Part shown: positions 1-8,356 of the stretch, piece after piece
Position numbering within the stretch: the first letter of the stretch is position 1
Layout: the number at the start of each line of letters is the position of its first letter
DNA from: Ruminiclostridium hungatei
Lineage (GTDB): Bacteria > Bacillota > Clostridia > Acetivibrionales > DSM-1351
DNA: 64,000 nt
Assembly: GCF_002051585.1 (NCBI RefSeq)
Contig: NZ_MZGX01000009.1
Coordinates: 62,001-126,000 of the forward strand
Direction of reading: 5' to 3'
Notes under the pieces: model-generated
Database searches by the model: none
What the model was told of the DNA's origin: nothing
The model's input: the letters and a program-made list of their open reading frames with translations, nothing else
Translations under genes and position numbers: made by a program

Positions 1-1706
1 ACAAATTGATACTCTCCCCGGGAGCCGAGCCGGTCAGGCCAAAGCTGCCGGGAATAGGTTCGGAAAGAATATTTACTCTCAGAAACATACCTGATACCTA
101 CAGAATAAAGGACTATGTGGATAAGTCCGCCCCGGTCAGGGCGGTTATTGCAGGAGCCGGCTTTATTGGCCTTGAAGTTGCTGAAAATCTTCACCTGCGA
201 GGAGTCAAGGTCACTGTGGTAGAGCTTGCGGATCATGTCATCGGTCCTCTGGATTTTGAAATGGCAGCCATCGTCCACCAGCATTTGAAGTCCAAAGGGG
301 TGGAATTATATTTGAAGGCTGCCGTTGAAGCCTTTGAGGAGGACCAAGGTGTCATAGCCGTTAAGCTTTCCAGCGGCAAAACCCTGAAGGCGGATATGGT
401 TATTATGGGTATTGGCGTCAGGCCTGAAACCGGTCTGGCTGTGTCAGCAGGCTTGAAACTGGGTCAGACAGGCGGTATTTATGTCAATGAGTACCTTCAG
501 ACCTCCAATCCTGATATATATGCAGTTGGAGATGCCATAGAGGTAAAGGATTTTATCAGCGGAAGCCAGGCGCTTGTTCCTCTGGCCGGCCCCGCCAACA
601 AACAGGGGCGGATAGCCGCAAATAATATCTATGGTCACAACGAAAAATTTGCAGGTACCCAGGGAACCTCAATTGTGAAGATATTCGACCTCACTGTAGC
701 CGTTTCAGGCAACAATGAGAGAATATTGAAGAGAGACAATGTGCAATATGAAAAATCCTTCACTCATACTGCCTCCCATGCAAGCTACTACCCCGGCGCC
801 ATACCCATGTCCATAAAGCTTTTGTTCGGAAGCTCCGGCGGAAAGCTCCTGGGTGCTCAGATCGTGGGGTATGACGGAGTGGACAAGAGAATGGATGTAC
901 TTGCAACGGCCATGCGTGCAGGTATGACGGTCTTCGATCTGGAAACCCTTGAACTGGCCTACGCCCCTCCCTATTCCTCAGCCAAAGACCCTGTAAATAT
1001 TGCAGGCTATACAGCCGGCAACCTTCTGAAAAAAGCTGCTTTCATATTTCATTGGGACGAGGTTGAAGCCATTGACACCGGAAAGGATATTCTTCTGGAT
1101 GTCAGAGAGCCTGAAGAAGCAATGCTGGGCACTATTCCCGGCGCTGTGAACATTCCCCTTGACAGGCTCAGAGACAGGCTTGATGAGCTTCCCAGGGATA
1201 AGACCATTTATATTTTCTGCCAGGTGGGCTTAAGAGGCTATCTGGCCTCAAGGATTCTCTTGCTGAAGGGCTATAAAAATGTTAAAAATCTGAGCGGAGG
1301 CTACAAGACCTATCATATGGCATCCTTGCAGCAATCCAGCCAGGAACCCGGAACTCCTCCCGATGCAGCCGCCGCAAAGAATGAAGCCGCCGCTGCCGGT
1401 GCTCCCGAGACACAAGATATTCCCCTGGCTTCCCAGGCTCCTTCAAAGGTGAAGCTGCAACTGGATGCCTGCGGTCTTCAATGCCCCGGGCCCATTATGT
1501 CGGTATACAATGCCATAAAGGAAATGGAGGACAATGAAATTCTTGAGGTAAAAGCAACCGACCCTGCTTTTCAGGAGGATATCAGTACCTGGTGCAGAAC
1601 TACCGGAAATACCTTGCTGGGAATAGCTTACGGCAAAAATATTTTTACGGCAAGAATAAGAAAAAACGTCAAAAGGTCACCATGTGCTTCACCTTCCGGT
1701 GTCTGA
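1..1706 (+). CDS. CoA-disulfide-reductase-like flavoprotein with rhodanese and TusA domains (5' end outside window)
   Basis: The reading frame is open from the first base, so the gene starts upstream and the N-terminal FAD-binding half is missing here. Visible domains, numbered from the TTG at 6: NADH-binding Rossmann fold with GAGFIGLE near residue 50, the second FAD motif YAVGDAIEV near 173, dimerisation domain to about 330, rhodanese domain 350-435 with catalytic Cys405 in CQVGLRG, an Ala/Pro-rich linker, and a TusA domain 482-550 with the CGLQCPGP motif (Cys489, Cys493). Relatives with this order reduce CoA disulfide, CoA persulfide or polysulfide, and the rhodanese and TusA domains carry the persulfide sulfur. 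Family members often end in a DsrE-like domain. Here a TGA at 1704 stops the protein just after TusA, and the rest survives only as broken frames. The domain calls are secure; the substrate is inferred. Confidence 0.85.
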   Translation, partial: KLILSPGAEPVRPKLPGIGSERIFTLRNIPDTYRIKDYVDKSAPVRAVIAGAGFIGLEVAENLHLRGVKVTVVELADHVIGPLDFEMAAIVHQHLKSKGVELYLKAAVEAFEEDQGVIAVKLSSGKTLKADMVIMGIGVRPETGLAVSAGLKLGQTGGIYVNEYLQTSNPDIYAVGDAIEVKDFISGSQALVPLAGPANKQGRIAANNIYGHNEKFAGTQGTSIVKIFDLTVAVSGNNERILKRDNVQYEKSFTHTASHASYYPGAIPMSIKLLFGSSGGKLLGAQIVGYDGVDKRMDVLATAMRAGMTVFDLETLELAYAPPYSSAKDPVNIAGYTAGNLLKKAAFIFHWDEVEAIDTGKDILLDVREPEEAMLGTIPGAVNIPLDRLRDRLDELPRDKTIYIFCQVGLRGYLASRILLLKGYKNVKNLSGGYKTYHMASLQQSSQEPGTPPDAAAAKNEAAAAGAPETQDIPLASQAPSKVKLQLDACGLQCPGPIMSVYNAIKEMEDNEILEVKATDPAFQEDISTWCRTTGNTLLGIAYGKNIFTARIRKNVKRSPCASPSGV

Positions 1707-2048
1707 GCATACTGAGAAAGCCCGGGGGTGCCGGTGTAAAAAAGACTTTATTTCCAGAATGTTTAGTGTTATGATGCCAAAGGGATTAAAAAAATTACCC
1801 CTGTCAAAAATGAATATGGCAGGAATGGGACCAAAAATGATACGCTATCTGATGAACAAAAGGAAATCTACTCCCTGGAAGCTTTAATACAGCAAGCCAG
1901 GAATAATGGCATAGAATTTGTCGCCTGCAATATGTCCATGGACATTATGGGAATAAGGAAAGAGGAACTTATTGACGGAGTCGCCCTCGGCGGAGTTGCT
2001 TCCTTCCTGGGTTCAGCCGAAGAATCTGATATGAGCCTGTTCATTTGA
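1673..2048 (+). pseudogene. Frameshifted remnant of a C-terminal DsrE-like domain
   Basis: Three successive frames encode pieces of one DsrE/DrsE_2-type domain. At 1673-1732 one reads KVTMCFTFRCLSILRKPGG. After a shift near the A-run at 1739-1744 one reads KKDFISRMFSVMMPKG, then SKMNMAGMGPKMIRYLM. After another shift near 1860 one reads CNMSMDIMGIRKEELIDG and onward to a TGA at 2046. The start of the domain is missing, so there was also an internal deletion after TusA. This tail belongs to the preceding oxidoreductase. The pieces are seen directly; the family assignment is from memory of related fusion proteins. Confidence 0.8.
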
Positions 2049-2105
2049 TACCGAAGGAAATATACGCTATGCTGTTCAAGCAAGGTACTAAAGGAGGTTA
2101 CCAAC

Positions 2106-2393
2106 TTGATTGATTTGAAATTATACGAAATCAAAGCAGAGAAAATCAAAGCAATTGCGCATCCACAAAGGCTTTGCATTATAAAGGGCCTGATAGAGGG
2201 AGGCTGTAATGTCACCAAAATACAGGAATGTCTTGGCCTTCCCCAGTCAACCGTTTCCCAGCACCTGGCAAAGCTCAAGTCGGCAGGGATAATAGCCGGT
2301 TCACGCAATGGGCTGGAAATATGCTATAGAGTTGTGGATGAGGAAATTATCAGCGTAGCAAAAATACTACTGAAGGACGAAATTAAAATCTGA
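2106..2393 (+). CDS. ArsR-family winged-helix regulator
   Basis: A 95-residue protein made almost wholly of an ArsR/SmtB winged helix. The recognition helix contains LPQSTVSQHLAKLKSAG and the wing ends in GLEICYRVVDEE. It starts at TTG 2106, seven bases after an AAAGGAGG ribosome site. It sits 58 bp behind the decayed flavoprotein tail and could read from the same promoter. Four cysteines are visible (RLCII, GGCNV, QECLG, EICYR). A redox or persulfide-sensing role next to a sulfur-handling oxidoreductase is plausible, but no defined metal site (such as CXC in the recognition helix) is present. The family is secure; the effector is inferred. Confidence 0.85.
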   Translation: MIDLKLYEIKAEKIKAIAHPQRLCIIKGLIEGGCNVTKIQECLGLPQSTVSQHLAKLKSAGIIAGSRNGLEICYRVVDEEIISVAKILLKDEIKI

Positions 2394-2423
2394 ACTGAAA
2401 ACGTAATAAATGCTTTCACAGAC

Positions 2424-2449
2424 AAGCCGGACACACAAGTATCCGGCTT
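2424..2449. terminator. Bidirectional terminator hairpin
   Basis: A perfect 8-bp stem (AAGCCGGA and TCCGGCTT) with a 10-base loop lies between the converging arsR gene and the small gene at 2463-2678. It has only a short T tract. Confidence 0.6.
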
Positions 2450-2462
2450 TAATCTATTTCCG

Positions 2463-2678
2463 CTATTGAATGGACTTCAGTTCGTGCTCAGTCAGGTGGT
2501 CAACAAAAAGACCGTTTAATTCCTCTTCCGCCGAACAGCTCTTCTGGTAATACCAGTACTTCACATCCGATTCTATCTGATTGTCGGTACCTTCCGGTTT
2601 TTTTGGATAAACAGCAATAAGCGCCTTTGTTTCCTTGTCTCTCAGACCTACTCTTTCAAATCTCTCAAATTTACCCAT
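2463..2678 (-). CDS. Small hypothetical protein (71 aa)
   Basis: I do not recognise this family. The product is a 71-residue, charged, soluble protein without signal peptide or membrane segment. It begins MGKFERFERVGLRDKETK and is rich in Glu and Lys, with a YWYYQKSC stretch in the middle. A GAGG-like site lies about 11 bases before the ATG at 2678. It converges with arsR across a terminator hairpin and is separated from ogt by another terminator, so it is probably monocistronic. Confidence 0.55.
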   Translation of the reverse strand: MGKFERFERVGLRDKETKALIAVYPKKPEGTDNQIESDVKYWYYQKSCSAEEELNGLFVDHLTEHELKSIQ

Positions 2679-2801
2679 GCCTGTTGTCCTCTGCCTTTCC
2701 GGCTCACAAAAATATTTGGGGCCCGGCCTATTGTGAGCCTAATAGACCGGAAACTCCATTAATGCCGCTGCTTTTTCTCACCTGAAAAGCGGCTTTGCGG
2801 C

Positions 2802-2837
2802 AAAAAAATTGAGTATATAAATATATATATACCCAAT
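2802..2837 (-). terminator. Intrinsic terminator of ogt
   Basis: On the minus strand an 11-of-12 bp stem (ATTGGGTATATA with TATATACTCAAT) is followed by seven T residues, 50 bp after the ogt stop codon. Confidence 0.7.
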
Positions 2838-2887
2838 TCTCAAAATATTTTTCAGATAACCTTTAAAATATAATTCCGGGGATATGT

Positions 2888-3379
2888 TTAAATATCCGCA
2901 TAATGCTTTTCCAGCTCCAACAGCTTTTGTTTTATTTCCAAACCGCCTCTATAACCTGTCAATTTCCCGTTTGAACCGATTACCCTGTGGCAGGGGATAA
3001 AAACCGGGATAGGATTCCTGTTATTTGCCATACCAACAGCCCTTGATGCTTTTGGCTTCCCGGAAGCGGCAGCTATATGGCCATAGCTTCTGGTCTGTCC
3101 GTAAGGAATCCCGGCAAGCCATTGCCATATTTCTCTCATAAATGGAGTTCCTTCAGGTGCCAGCGGCAGAGTAAATATTTTCCGGCGGCCTGCAAGATAT
3201 TCCTCCAACTGTACTGAAGCCTCCTTCAAAACAGCCGTTTCCAGCAAAGTATACCGCCCCTGGGCCATAAGATTCTGGCGGGACAAATCCTTCTCAAAGA
3301 AAAACTCCTTTATATGGCCGGCTTCTTCCGCAATTCCAATATGCCCTATGCTTGTGTCATAAAAATATATATTTTTCAT
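2888..3379 (-). CDS. ogt: Methylated-DNA--[protein]-cysteine S-methyltransferase
   Basis: This is a suicidal repair protein that takes the methyl group from O6-methylguanine (and O4-methylthymine) onto its own cysteine. The active-site motif IPCHRVIG places the acceptor at Cys130. The helix-turn-helix/arginine-finger stretch SKASRAVGMANNRNP-like (residues 109-123) and the tail GYRGGLEIKQKLLELE are typical. At 163 residues it has the usual Ogt/MGMT length, with a short N-terminal RNase H-like domain. The 5' leader holds nested inverted repeats shared with the divergent GntR gene. Confidence 0.93.
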   Translation of the reverse strand: MKNIYFYDTSIGHIGIAEEAGHIKEFFFEKDLSRQNLMAQGRYTLLETAVLKEASVQLEEYLAGRRKIFTLPLAPEGTPFMREIWQWLAGIPYGQTRSYGHIAAASGKPKASRAVGMANNRNPIPVFIPCHRVIGSNGKLTGYRGGLEIKQKLLELEKHYADI

Positions 3380-3405
3380 ATTATAACCTTCTTAACAGTT
3401 TTATA

Positions 3406-3448
3406 GTTATTTTCATATGTGATATACTGAAAATAACATATTTTCAGT
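3406..3448. promoter_or_regulatory. Nested inverted repeats between ogt and the GntR gene
   Basis: Two overlapping perfect 10-bp dyads share one arm. GTTATTTTCA (3406-3415) pairs with TGAAAATAAC (3428-3437), and ACTGAAAATA (3426-3435) pairs with TATTTTCAGT (3439-3448). They sit in the divergent promoter region. They could be operators for the adjacent regulator or alternative leader hairpins. Confidence 0.5.
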
Positions 3449-3518
3449 GTTATTTCAACAATCTCCGGCCTGTCAGATGTTCAGCCGGTGCAGCAAGCAT
3501 ACTGAAAGGGGATTAGCC

Positions 3519-4214
3519 TTGGAAAAAAACGATTCCTCAAAAAGAACCTATGAATCAATAATTGATTCCATAAAAACAGATATAATCACGGGTAAACTGG
3601 CTTCAGGCGACAAGCTCCCTCCCGAACGGGACCTGGCCAGACAATTTGGTGTCAGCCGGACATCAATAAGAGAAGCCTTGAGGACACTGGAAATTCTGGG
3701 TGTGGTTTCAAGCATTCAGGGCTCGGGCAACTTTATTGCGGGTAATTATACAAAAAGCCTCACTGAATCCATGTCCATGATGTTCCTGCTGCAGCAGTTC
3801 AACAGCCTTCAGGTAAGTGAGCTGAGAGAGGCTCTGGAAACAAAGGCCGCTCTTCTGGCTGTGGAAAACATTACGGACGCACAGGTGCAAAGGCTGGAGG
3901 AAATAGTCCGGGAAATGTCGGTTACAGAAAATGAAGAAAAGAATGTTGCTCTGGACAAGGAACTGCATTACACAATAGCCGCAGCTTCTCAGAACAGTAT
4001 AATCTTGCAGATATTAAATATACTGGAAGAACTTATAAACATATATATAAAGGACAGGCGAAAGGAAATCCTGTCCAACAAGGACAATGTCTCAAGACTT
4101 CAGAAAATTCACGAAAAGATTGTGTATTCTTTAAAGAACAGGGATTCTCAAGCCACTCACGAAGCTATTATGCAGCATTTTGGCATCATTGCCGAATACA
4201 TAAGGCACAATTGA
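3519..4214 (+). CDS. lldR: GntR/FadR-family (FCD) regulator, probable lactate-responsive LldR
   Basis: A one-component regulator of 231 residues. The N-terminal GntR winged helix contains KLPPERDLARQFGVSRTSIREALRTLE, followed by an FCD ligand-binding domain with ELREALETKAALLAVEN, LDKELHYTIAAASQN and the C-terminal HEKIVYSLKNRD helix. Asp and His residues at the usual metal positions are present. I place the start at TTG 3519 because AAAGGGG lies eight bases upstream; an in-frame GTG at 3447 has no ribosome site. The next gene is a lactate permease whose leader has two ATTGGT-N3-ACCAAT dyads, the operator type used by LldR relatives. Control of the downstream lactate operon is therefore likely, but inferred. 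Confidence 0.88.
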   Translation: MEKNDSSKRTYESIIDSIKTDIITGKLASGDKLPPERDLARQFGVSRTSIREALRTLEILGVVSSIQGSGNFIAGNYTKSLTESMSMMFLLQQFNSLQVSELREALETKAALLAVENITDAQVQRLEEIVREMSVTENEEKNVALDKELHYTIAAASQNSIILQILNILEELINIYIKDRRKEILSNKDNVSRLQKIHEKIVYSLKNRDSQATHEAIMQHFGIIAEYIRHN

Positions 4215-4389
4215 TATAAAAAGAAATCCTATATGGGTTTAAAATATCAGCATCACTTTCTCCTCCTCTCAAGAAATTATTTCCACCGGCTCAGCCGCGA
4301 AATTGCTGAAAGCAGCGGCTTTGCCTCTGTTTCCCATACAGATGTCAAGCAAATTCCCACAAAATAAATAGTTAAATAAATAACTATTG
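4215..4389 (+). other. Gene-free stretch after lldR with a weak hairpin
   Basis: No gene is seen. A small stem (AGCCGC with GCGGCT) at about 4293-4323, followed by a mixed T-rich stretch, may weakly terminate the regulator transcript. Confidence 0.35.
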
Positions 4390-4418
4390 TTTACAGTTCA
4401 TTAGTGATAATGTAATAT
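4390..4418 (+). promoter_or_regulatory. Promoter of the lactate operon
   Basis: A -35 TTTACA at 4390-4395 and a -10 TAATAT at 4413-4418 are separated by exactly 17 bp. Transcription would begin near 4425, so the first operator overlaps the start region. Confidence 0.65.
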
Positions 4419-4428
4419 AAAGATGCAA

Positions 4429-4443
4429 ATTGGTATGACCAAT
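4429..4443. promoter_or_regulatory. GntR/LldR-type operator O1
   Basis: ATTGGT-ATG-ACCAAT is a perfect 6-bp dyad just downstream of the -10 box, well placed to block transcription start. Confidence 0.75.
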
Positions 4444-4492
4444 ATGTATAAAGTGCACAATAACGTTTGAATTCAAATTTATTTTTTTACTC

Positions 4493-4511
4493 AAATTGGT
4501 CATACCAATTT
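4493..4511. promoter_or_regulatory. GntR/LldR-type operator O2
   Basis: AAATTGG-TCATA-CCAATTT is a perfect dyad with the same core as O1. The two centres are 66 bp apart, about six helical turns, which would suit looping or cooperative binding. Confidence 0.75.
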
Positions 4512-4576
4512 CAGCGGCAATTCTTATTATTATTTAATCCACTATTACCAATACTACCTATCAAAGGAGAGAAGCC

Positions 4577-6133
4577 ATGAATATCGCTGTGTTATTTGCA
4601 TTAGCTCTTTTACCCATACTTTGGCTTATTGTTTCACTGGGTGTACTGAAATGGCCGGGCTACAAGGCCTGTCCCATAGCCTTTGGCTTAACCGCGGCAC
4701 TTGCGGTCTTTGTATGGAAAACCAGTCTTTTGGACACCTTTACCGCAGGACTTGAAGGTGTGGCACTTGCCATCTGGCCAATTACCCTGGTCATCATAGC
4801 AGCAGTATTTACTTATAACCTTTCTCTCCACACCGGAAGCATGGATGTAATTAAAAAGATGATTACCGGTGTTACCACCGATAAAAGAATTCTGGTACTT
4901 ATACTTGCCTGGGGCTTTGGAGGCTTCCTCGAAGCAATTGCCGGCTTTGGAACAGCAGTAGCCATTCCTGCGGGCATTCTGGTTGCACTGGGGTTCAATC
5001 CTCTGTTTGCCGCAGTCATATGCCTGATATCCAATACTACTCCTACTGCTTTTGGCGCCATCGGCATTCCGGTTGTCACACTTGCAAAGGTTACCGGACT
5101 TGATGTTTCACAGTTGTCCTATGCAGTTGGAATCCAGTTGCTGCCGCTGGTCATTCTTCTCCCCTTTGCCCTTGTAATGCTGACAGGCAGGTCAATTAAA
5201 GCCGTTAAGGGCATTTTTGGAATAACCCTGGTTTCCGGAATAGCCTTTGCAGTTCCTCAACTGCTGATAGCAAAGTATCTGGGACCTGAACTTCCGGCAG
5301 TGGTTGGCGCGGTCTGCTCCATGGTTTGTACCGTTATAGCGGCAAGGCTCTTCAAAGGAAAAGCCCCTGTGCCAAAGGAATATCAGATAGAAGTTGCTCC
5401 AAAGGCAAAACAGGAAAAAATAACCCTGAAAAAGGGTATAATGGCCTGGCTTCCGTTCATACTTGTATTTCTTTTCATACTCTGCTCCTCAACCCTGATA
5501 CCTCCTGTAAATCAGGCACTGTCCGCAGTTAAGACCTCTGTTGCCATTTATACGGGAGAAGGGGCAAAACCCTATACCTTCTCATGGCTGGCAGCCCCGG
5601 GAACCCTGATAATTATTGCAACATATTTGGGAGGCATACTTCAGGGAGTAAAGCTTAAAACCATAACCGGCATTCTTTTTAAAACTGTCAGGCAGTTGCT
5701 GAAATCCACAGTTACCATAGTTTCAATCATTGCCCTGGCGAAGATTATGGGTTACAGCGGTATGATAAATTCCATTGCAACAGTGCTGGTTATGATCACC
5801 GGCTCCTTCTACCCTCTTGTAGCCCCGCTCATAGGCGCTCTTGGTACATTTGTAACAGGCAGCGATACCTCTGCAAATGTATTGTTCGGCAATCTTCAGG
5901 CTGAAGCAGCCAGAGCTGCCGGCGCAAATCCGTACTGGATTGCAGCCGTAAATACAGGCGGCGCAACGGCAGGAAAGATGATTTCACCCCAGAGTATCGC
6001 CATAGCTGTTGCAGCCACAGGTCTTGCGGGCAGCGAGGGGAAAATACTCGGCAGTACCATAAAGGTATGTGCAATATATGTAGTTGTTTTAGGCTTAATA
6101 AGCTATTTCTGCAGTTCATTATTCGGTTTTTAG
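4577..6133 (+). CDS. lctP: L-lactate permease (LctP/LldP family)
   Basis: An integral membrane carrier for lactate (and glycolate) uptake, probably with protons. The 518 residues form about 12-14 hydrophobic segments. The family signature GFGGFLEAIAGFGTAVAIPAG lies near residues 113-133, and FVTGSDTSANVLFGNLQ near 430 is another conserved stretch. It starts at ATG 4577 after AAAGGAGAG. It is the first gene of a lactate utilisation operon with EtfB, EtfA and the FAD dehydrogenase, and it follows two LldR-type operators. The assignment is firm; preference for L- or D-lactate is not visible. Confidence 0.93.
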   Translation: MNIAVLFALALLPILWLIVSLGVLKWPGYKACPIAFGLTAALAVFVWKTSLLDTFTAGLEGVALAIWPITLVIIAAVFTYNLSLHTGSMDVIKKMITGVTTDKRILVLILAWGFGGFLEAIAGFGTAVAIPAGILVALGFNPLFAAVICLISNTTPTAFGAIGIPVVTLAKVTGLDVSQLSYAVGIQLLPLVILLPFALVMLTGRSIKAVKGIFGITLVSGIAFAVPQLLIAKYLGPELPAVVGAVCSMVCTVIAARLFKGKAPVPKEYQIEVAPKAKQEKITLKKGIMAWLPFILVFLFILCSSTLIPPVNQALSAVKTSVAIYTGEGAKPYTFSWLAAPGTLIIIATYLGGILQGVKLKTITGILFKTVRQLLKSTVTIVSIIALAKIMGYSGMINSIATVLVMITGSFYPLVAPLIGALGTFVTGSDTSANVLFGNLQAEAARAAGANPYWIAAVNTGGATAGKMISPQSIAIAVAATGLAGSEGKILGSTIKVCAIYVVVLGLISYFCSSLFGF

Positions 6134-6143
6134 ATAAGGGTTG

Positions 6144-6186
6144 AGCGTGAAAATTAATTTACTGCATCATAAACTATTTTCACGCT
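6144..6186 (+). promoter_or_regulatory. Intercistronic hairpin lctP-etfB
   Basis: AGCGTGAAAAT (6144-6154) pairs perfectly with ATTTTCACGCT (6176-6186) across a 21-base loop. No T run follows, so it is more likely an mRNA end, processing or attenuation element than a strong terminator. Confidence 0.5.
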
Positions 6187-6247
6187 AAAAACCCGCAAAA
6201 AAGTTTTTATCACTATTATTGCCGCCAGGCGGCTCATGGAGGTTAAA

Positions 6248-7036
6248 ATGAACATTATAGTATGCATTAAGCAGGTTCCCGGAACTAATAAAGTTGAGGT
6301 TGATCCGGTAACAGGAGTTTTAAAAAGAGATGGTGTAGATTCAAAAATGAATCCATATGATCTATACGCTCTTGAAACAGCACTTAAACTTAAAGAGGCT
6401 CACGGAGGTACGGTAACTGTAGTCAGCATGGGACCGCCTCAAGCAAAACAAATCATTACGGAAGCCTTTGCAATGGGTGCAGACGAAGGGATACTCCTTT
6501 CAGACAGAAAATTCGGAGGCTCAGATGTACTTGCAACAAGTTACACTCTGTCACAGGGAATATCAAAGCTTGGACATATGGATCTGATACTGTGCGGAAA
6601 GCAGACCACTGATGGAGATACCGCTCAGGTTGGCCCTGAAATGGCTGAATATCTCGATATTCCAAGTATATCAAATGTAAAGAAAATCCTTGAAATTACT
6701 GATAAATCCATTACTGTTGAGATGGATATGGCCAACACCGTTGAAATAGCAAAAGTTGAGTTTCCATGTGTGCTGGCTGTCGATAAAGATATTTATCAGC
6801 CCAGACTTCCTTCATATGTTAAAAAGATGGCAACAAAAAATAACGAAATTAAAATCATCACCTTTAATGATCTTGACGATCAGGATGAAAAGAAATATGG
6901 CTTAAATGGTTCTCCAACACAGGTGCAAAGAATATTTCCGCCGGAAGCAAACGATCACCGGGAATTGTGGAATAATACCCTGGAAGATATCCCTGAAAAG
7001 TTATTCGTAAAAATAAAAGAATTGAAATTTATATAG
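6248..7036 (+). CDS. lctB: Electron transfer flavoprotein beta subunit of the lactate dehydrogenase complex
   Basis: This subunit forms the Etf heterodimer that accepts electrons from the lactate dehydrogenase flavin; in the Acetobacterium-type complex it binds the confurcating FAD. It starts [20 protein letters not shown], and [17 protein letters not shown] and [19 protein letters not shown] are EtfB hallmarks. The length is 262 residues. ATG 6248 is chosen over ATG 6236 because GGAGGT lies just upstream of it. The next gene follows 10 bp downstream with its own AGGAGG site. Grouping with an EtfA carrying an iron-sulfur extension and a GlcD-type dehydrogenase points to the bifurcating subgroup. 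Confidence 0.92.
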   Translation: MNIIVCIKQVPGTNKVEVDPVTGVLKRDGVDSKMNPYDLYALETALKLKEAHGGTVTVVSMGPPQAKQIITEAFAMGADEGILLSDRKFGGSDVLATSYTLSQGISKLGHMDLILCGKQTTDGDTAQVGPEMAEYLDIPSISNVKKILEITDKSITVEMDMANTVEIAKVEFPCVLAVDKDIYQPRLPSYVKKMATKNNEIKIITFNDLDDQDEKKYGLNGSPTQVQRIFPPEANDHRELWNNTLEDIPEKLFVKIKELKFI

Positions 7037-7046
7037 GAGGCAAACC

Positions 7047-8237
7047 ATGTCAAAATTAATAATCCATCAAAACAAAATAACAAATATAGAAGAATTTATT
7101 GCCGTTTGCCCCTTCAGTGCATTGGAAAACAATAATGGCATTGTTGAAGTAAACGGAGCCTGTAAAATGTGCAAGCTTTGTATAAAGAAAGGTCCTCCCG
7201 GTGCTGCCGAATTAGTAGAGGATCAGGTTAAAGGGATAGATAAATCCCAATGGGAGGGAATCGCCGTTTACGTGGACCATATTGGCGGTGATGTTCATCC
7301 GATAACTTATGAATTGATAGGAAAAGCAAGAGAACTGGCAGATAAAATAAATCACAAGGTTTATTGTGTATTTATGGGAAAGGGAATTGAAGACAAGGCA
7401 TGTGAGCTGCTTCATTACGGAGTTGATGATGTATTTGTATATGACTATGAAGAATTGGACCATTTTAAAATAGATGCCTATACTTCTGTATTTGAAGATT
7501 TTATAAACAATAATAGGCCTTCTGCAATTCTTGTGGGGGCAACCAGCGTGGGAAGACAACTGGCGCCAAGGGTTGCTGCCAGATTCAGAACAGGACTTAC
7601 TGCCGACTGTACCATACTTGATATTAAGGAAAATACAGATCTGGTTCAGATAAGACCTGCTTTCGGCGGAAACATAATGGCCGAAATTCAAACGCCTAAT
7701 GCGAGACCTCAAATAGCTACAGTAAGATATAAAGTCATGAATTGCCCTGAAAGAAAGGAAACCCCTTCAGGTCAAATAACAAAATGTTCAATAGAAAAAA
7801 ATAAATTGACTTCGAAAATCAAAGTTTTGGATGTTGTTGCCAAACCAAAGGAAAGGTTTATTGAAAATGCTGATGTGCTGGTTGTTGCCGGCAGAGGTGT
7901 CAGATCACAGGAAGATATAGCACTTGTCAAAGAACTTGCAGAGCTTCTGGGAGGCGAAATTGCCTGCACGAGGCCTATGATAGAGGCAGGCTGGTTTGAT
8001 GCAAAAAAACAGATTGGCCTGAGCGGCAGAACAGTAAGACCAAAACTTATAATTACCTGTGGTGTATCAGGCTCAGTTCAGTTTGCAGCCGGAATGAATA
8101 ATTCAGATTATATTTTTGCAATTAACAAAGATGAGAAGGCTTCCATATTTAAGATTGCACACTATGGGATTGTAGGAGATCTCTATGATATCCTGCCTAA
8201 GCTGATTGAAAAAATCAAAGTATCCGGGAAAGTATAA
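7047..8237 (+). CDS. lctC: Electron transfer flavoprotein alpha subunit with N-terminal iron-sulfur domain
   Basis: EtfA of 396 residues. The first 65 or so residues form a ferredoxin-like extension with CPFSALE and CKMCKLCIKKGPPGA, enough cysteines for one [4Fe-4S] cluster. The Etf alpha N-domain follows. The C-terminal FAD domain contains VVAGRGVRSQED, ARPMIEAGWFDAKKQIGLSGRTV-type residues and GVSGSVQFAAGM. This layout matches LctC of Acetobacterium woodii, where lactate oxidation by NAD is driven by reduced ferredoxin oxidation. It is cotranscribed with etfB. The extra cluster is the best sequence sign that the complex contacts ferredoxin, but confurcation itself is inferred. Confidence 0.92.
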   Translation: MSKLIIHQNKITNIEEFIAVCPFSALENNNGIVEVNGACKMCKLCIKKGPPGAAELVEDQVKGIDKSQWEGIAVYVDHIGGDVHPITYELIGKARELADKINHKVYCVFMGKGIEDKACELLHYGVDDVFVYDYEELDHFKIDAYTSVFEDFINNNRPSAILVGATSVGRQLAPRVAARFRTGLTADCTILDIKENTDLVQIRPAFGGNIMAEIQTPNARPQIATVRYKVMNCPERKETPSGQITKCSIEKNKLTSKIKVLDVVAKPKERFIENADVLVVAGRGVRSQEDIALVKELAELLGGEIACTRPMIEAGWFDAKKQIGLSGRTVRPKLIITCGVSGSVQFAAGMNNSDYIFAINKDEKASIFKIAHYGIVGDLYDILPKLIEKIKVSGKV

Positions 8238-8246
8238 CGTGAATAA

Positions 8247-8341
8247 CGCGAAGAAATAATTCGGTGCTTGCATGGATGTTCTTCGCGCAGCAAAGACCGC
8301 TTGCGGTTTTCATTACAAATTATACCGCTGCTTAGCAGCGG
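8247..8341 (+). promoter_or_regulatory. Cluster of three hairpins between lctC and lctD
   Basis: The 119-bp gap holds CGCGAAGAA/TTCTTCGCG (8247-8255, 8279-8287), a small ACCGC-TT-GCGGT followed by TTT (8296-8310), and CCGCTGC/GCAGCGG (8325-8331, 8335-8341). The last hairpin stands directly before the ribosome site of lctD. RNA processing or attenuation could set a different expression level for the dehydrogenase. Confidence 0.5.
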
Positions 8342-8356
8342 AACGGAGGTTAATGT

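Noticed and set aside
1684-1887. Separate small protein gene after the flavoprotein
   Set aside because: The residues belong to a DsrE-like domain out of frame with the upstream gene; it is a relic piece, not an independent gene.
2801-2838. Phage or plasmid AT-rich origin
   Set aside because: The TATATA-rich stretch is explained by a terminator stem followed by a T run for ogt.
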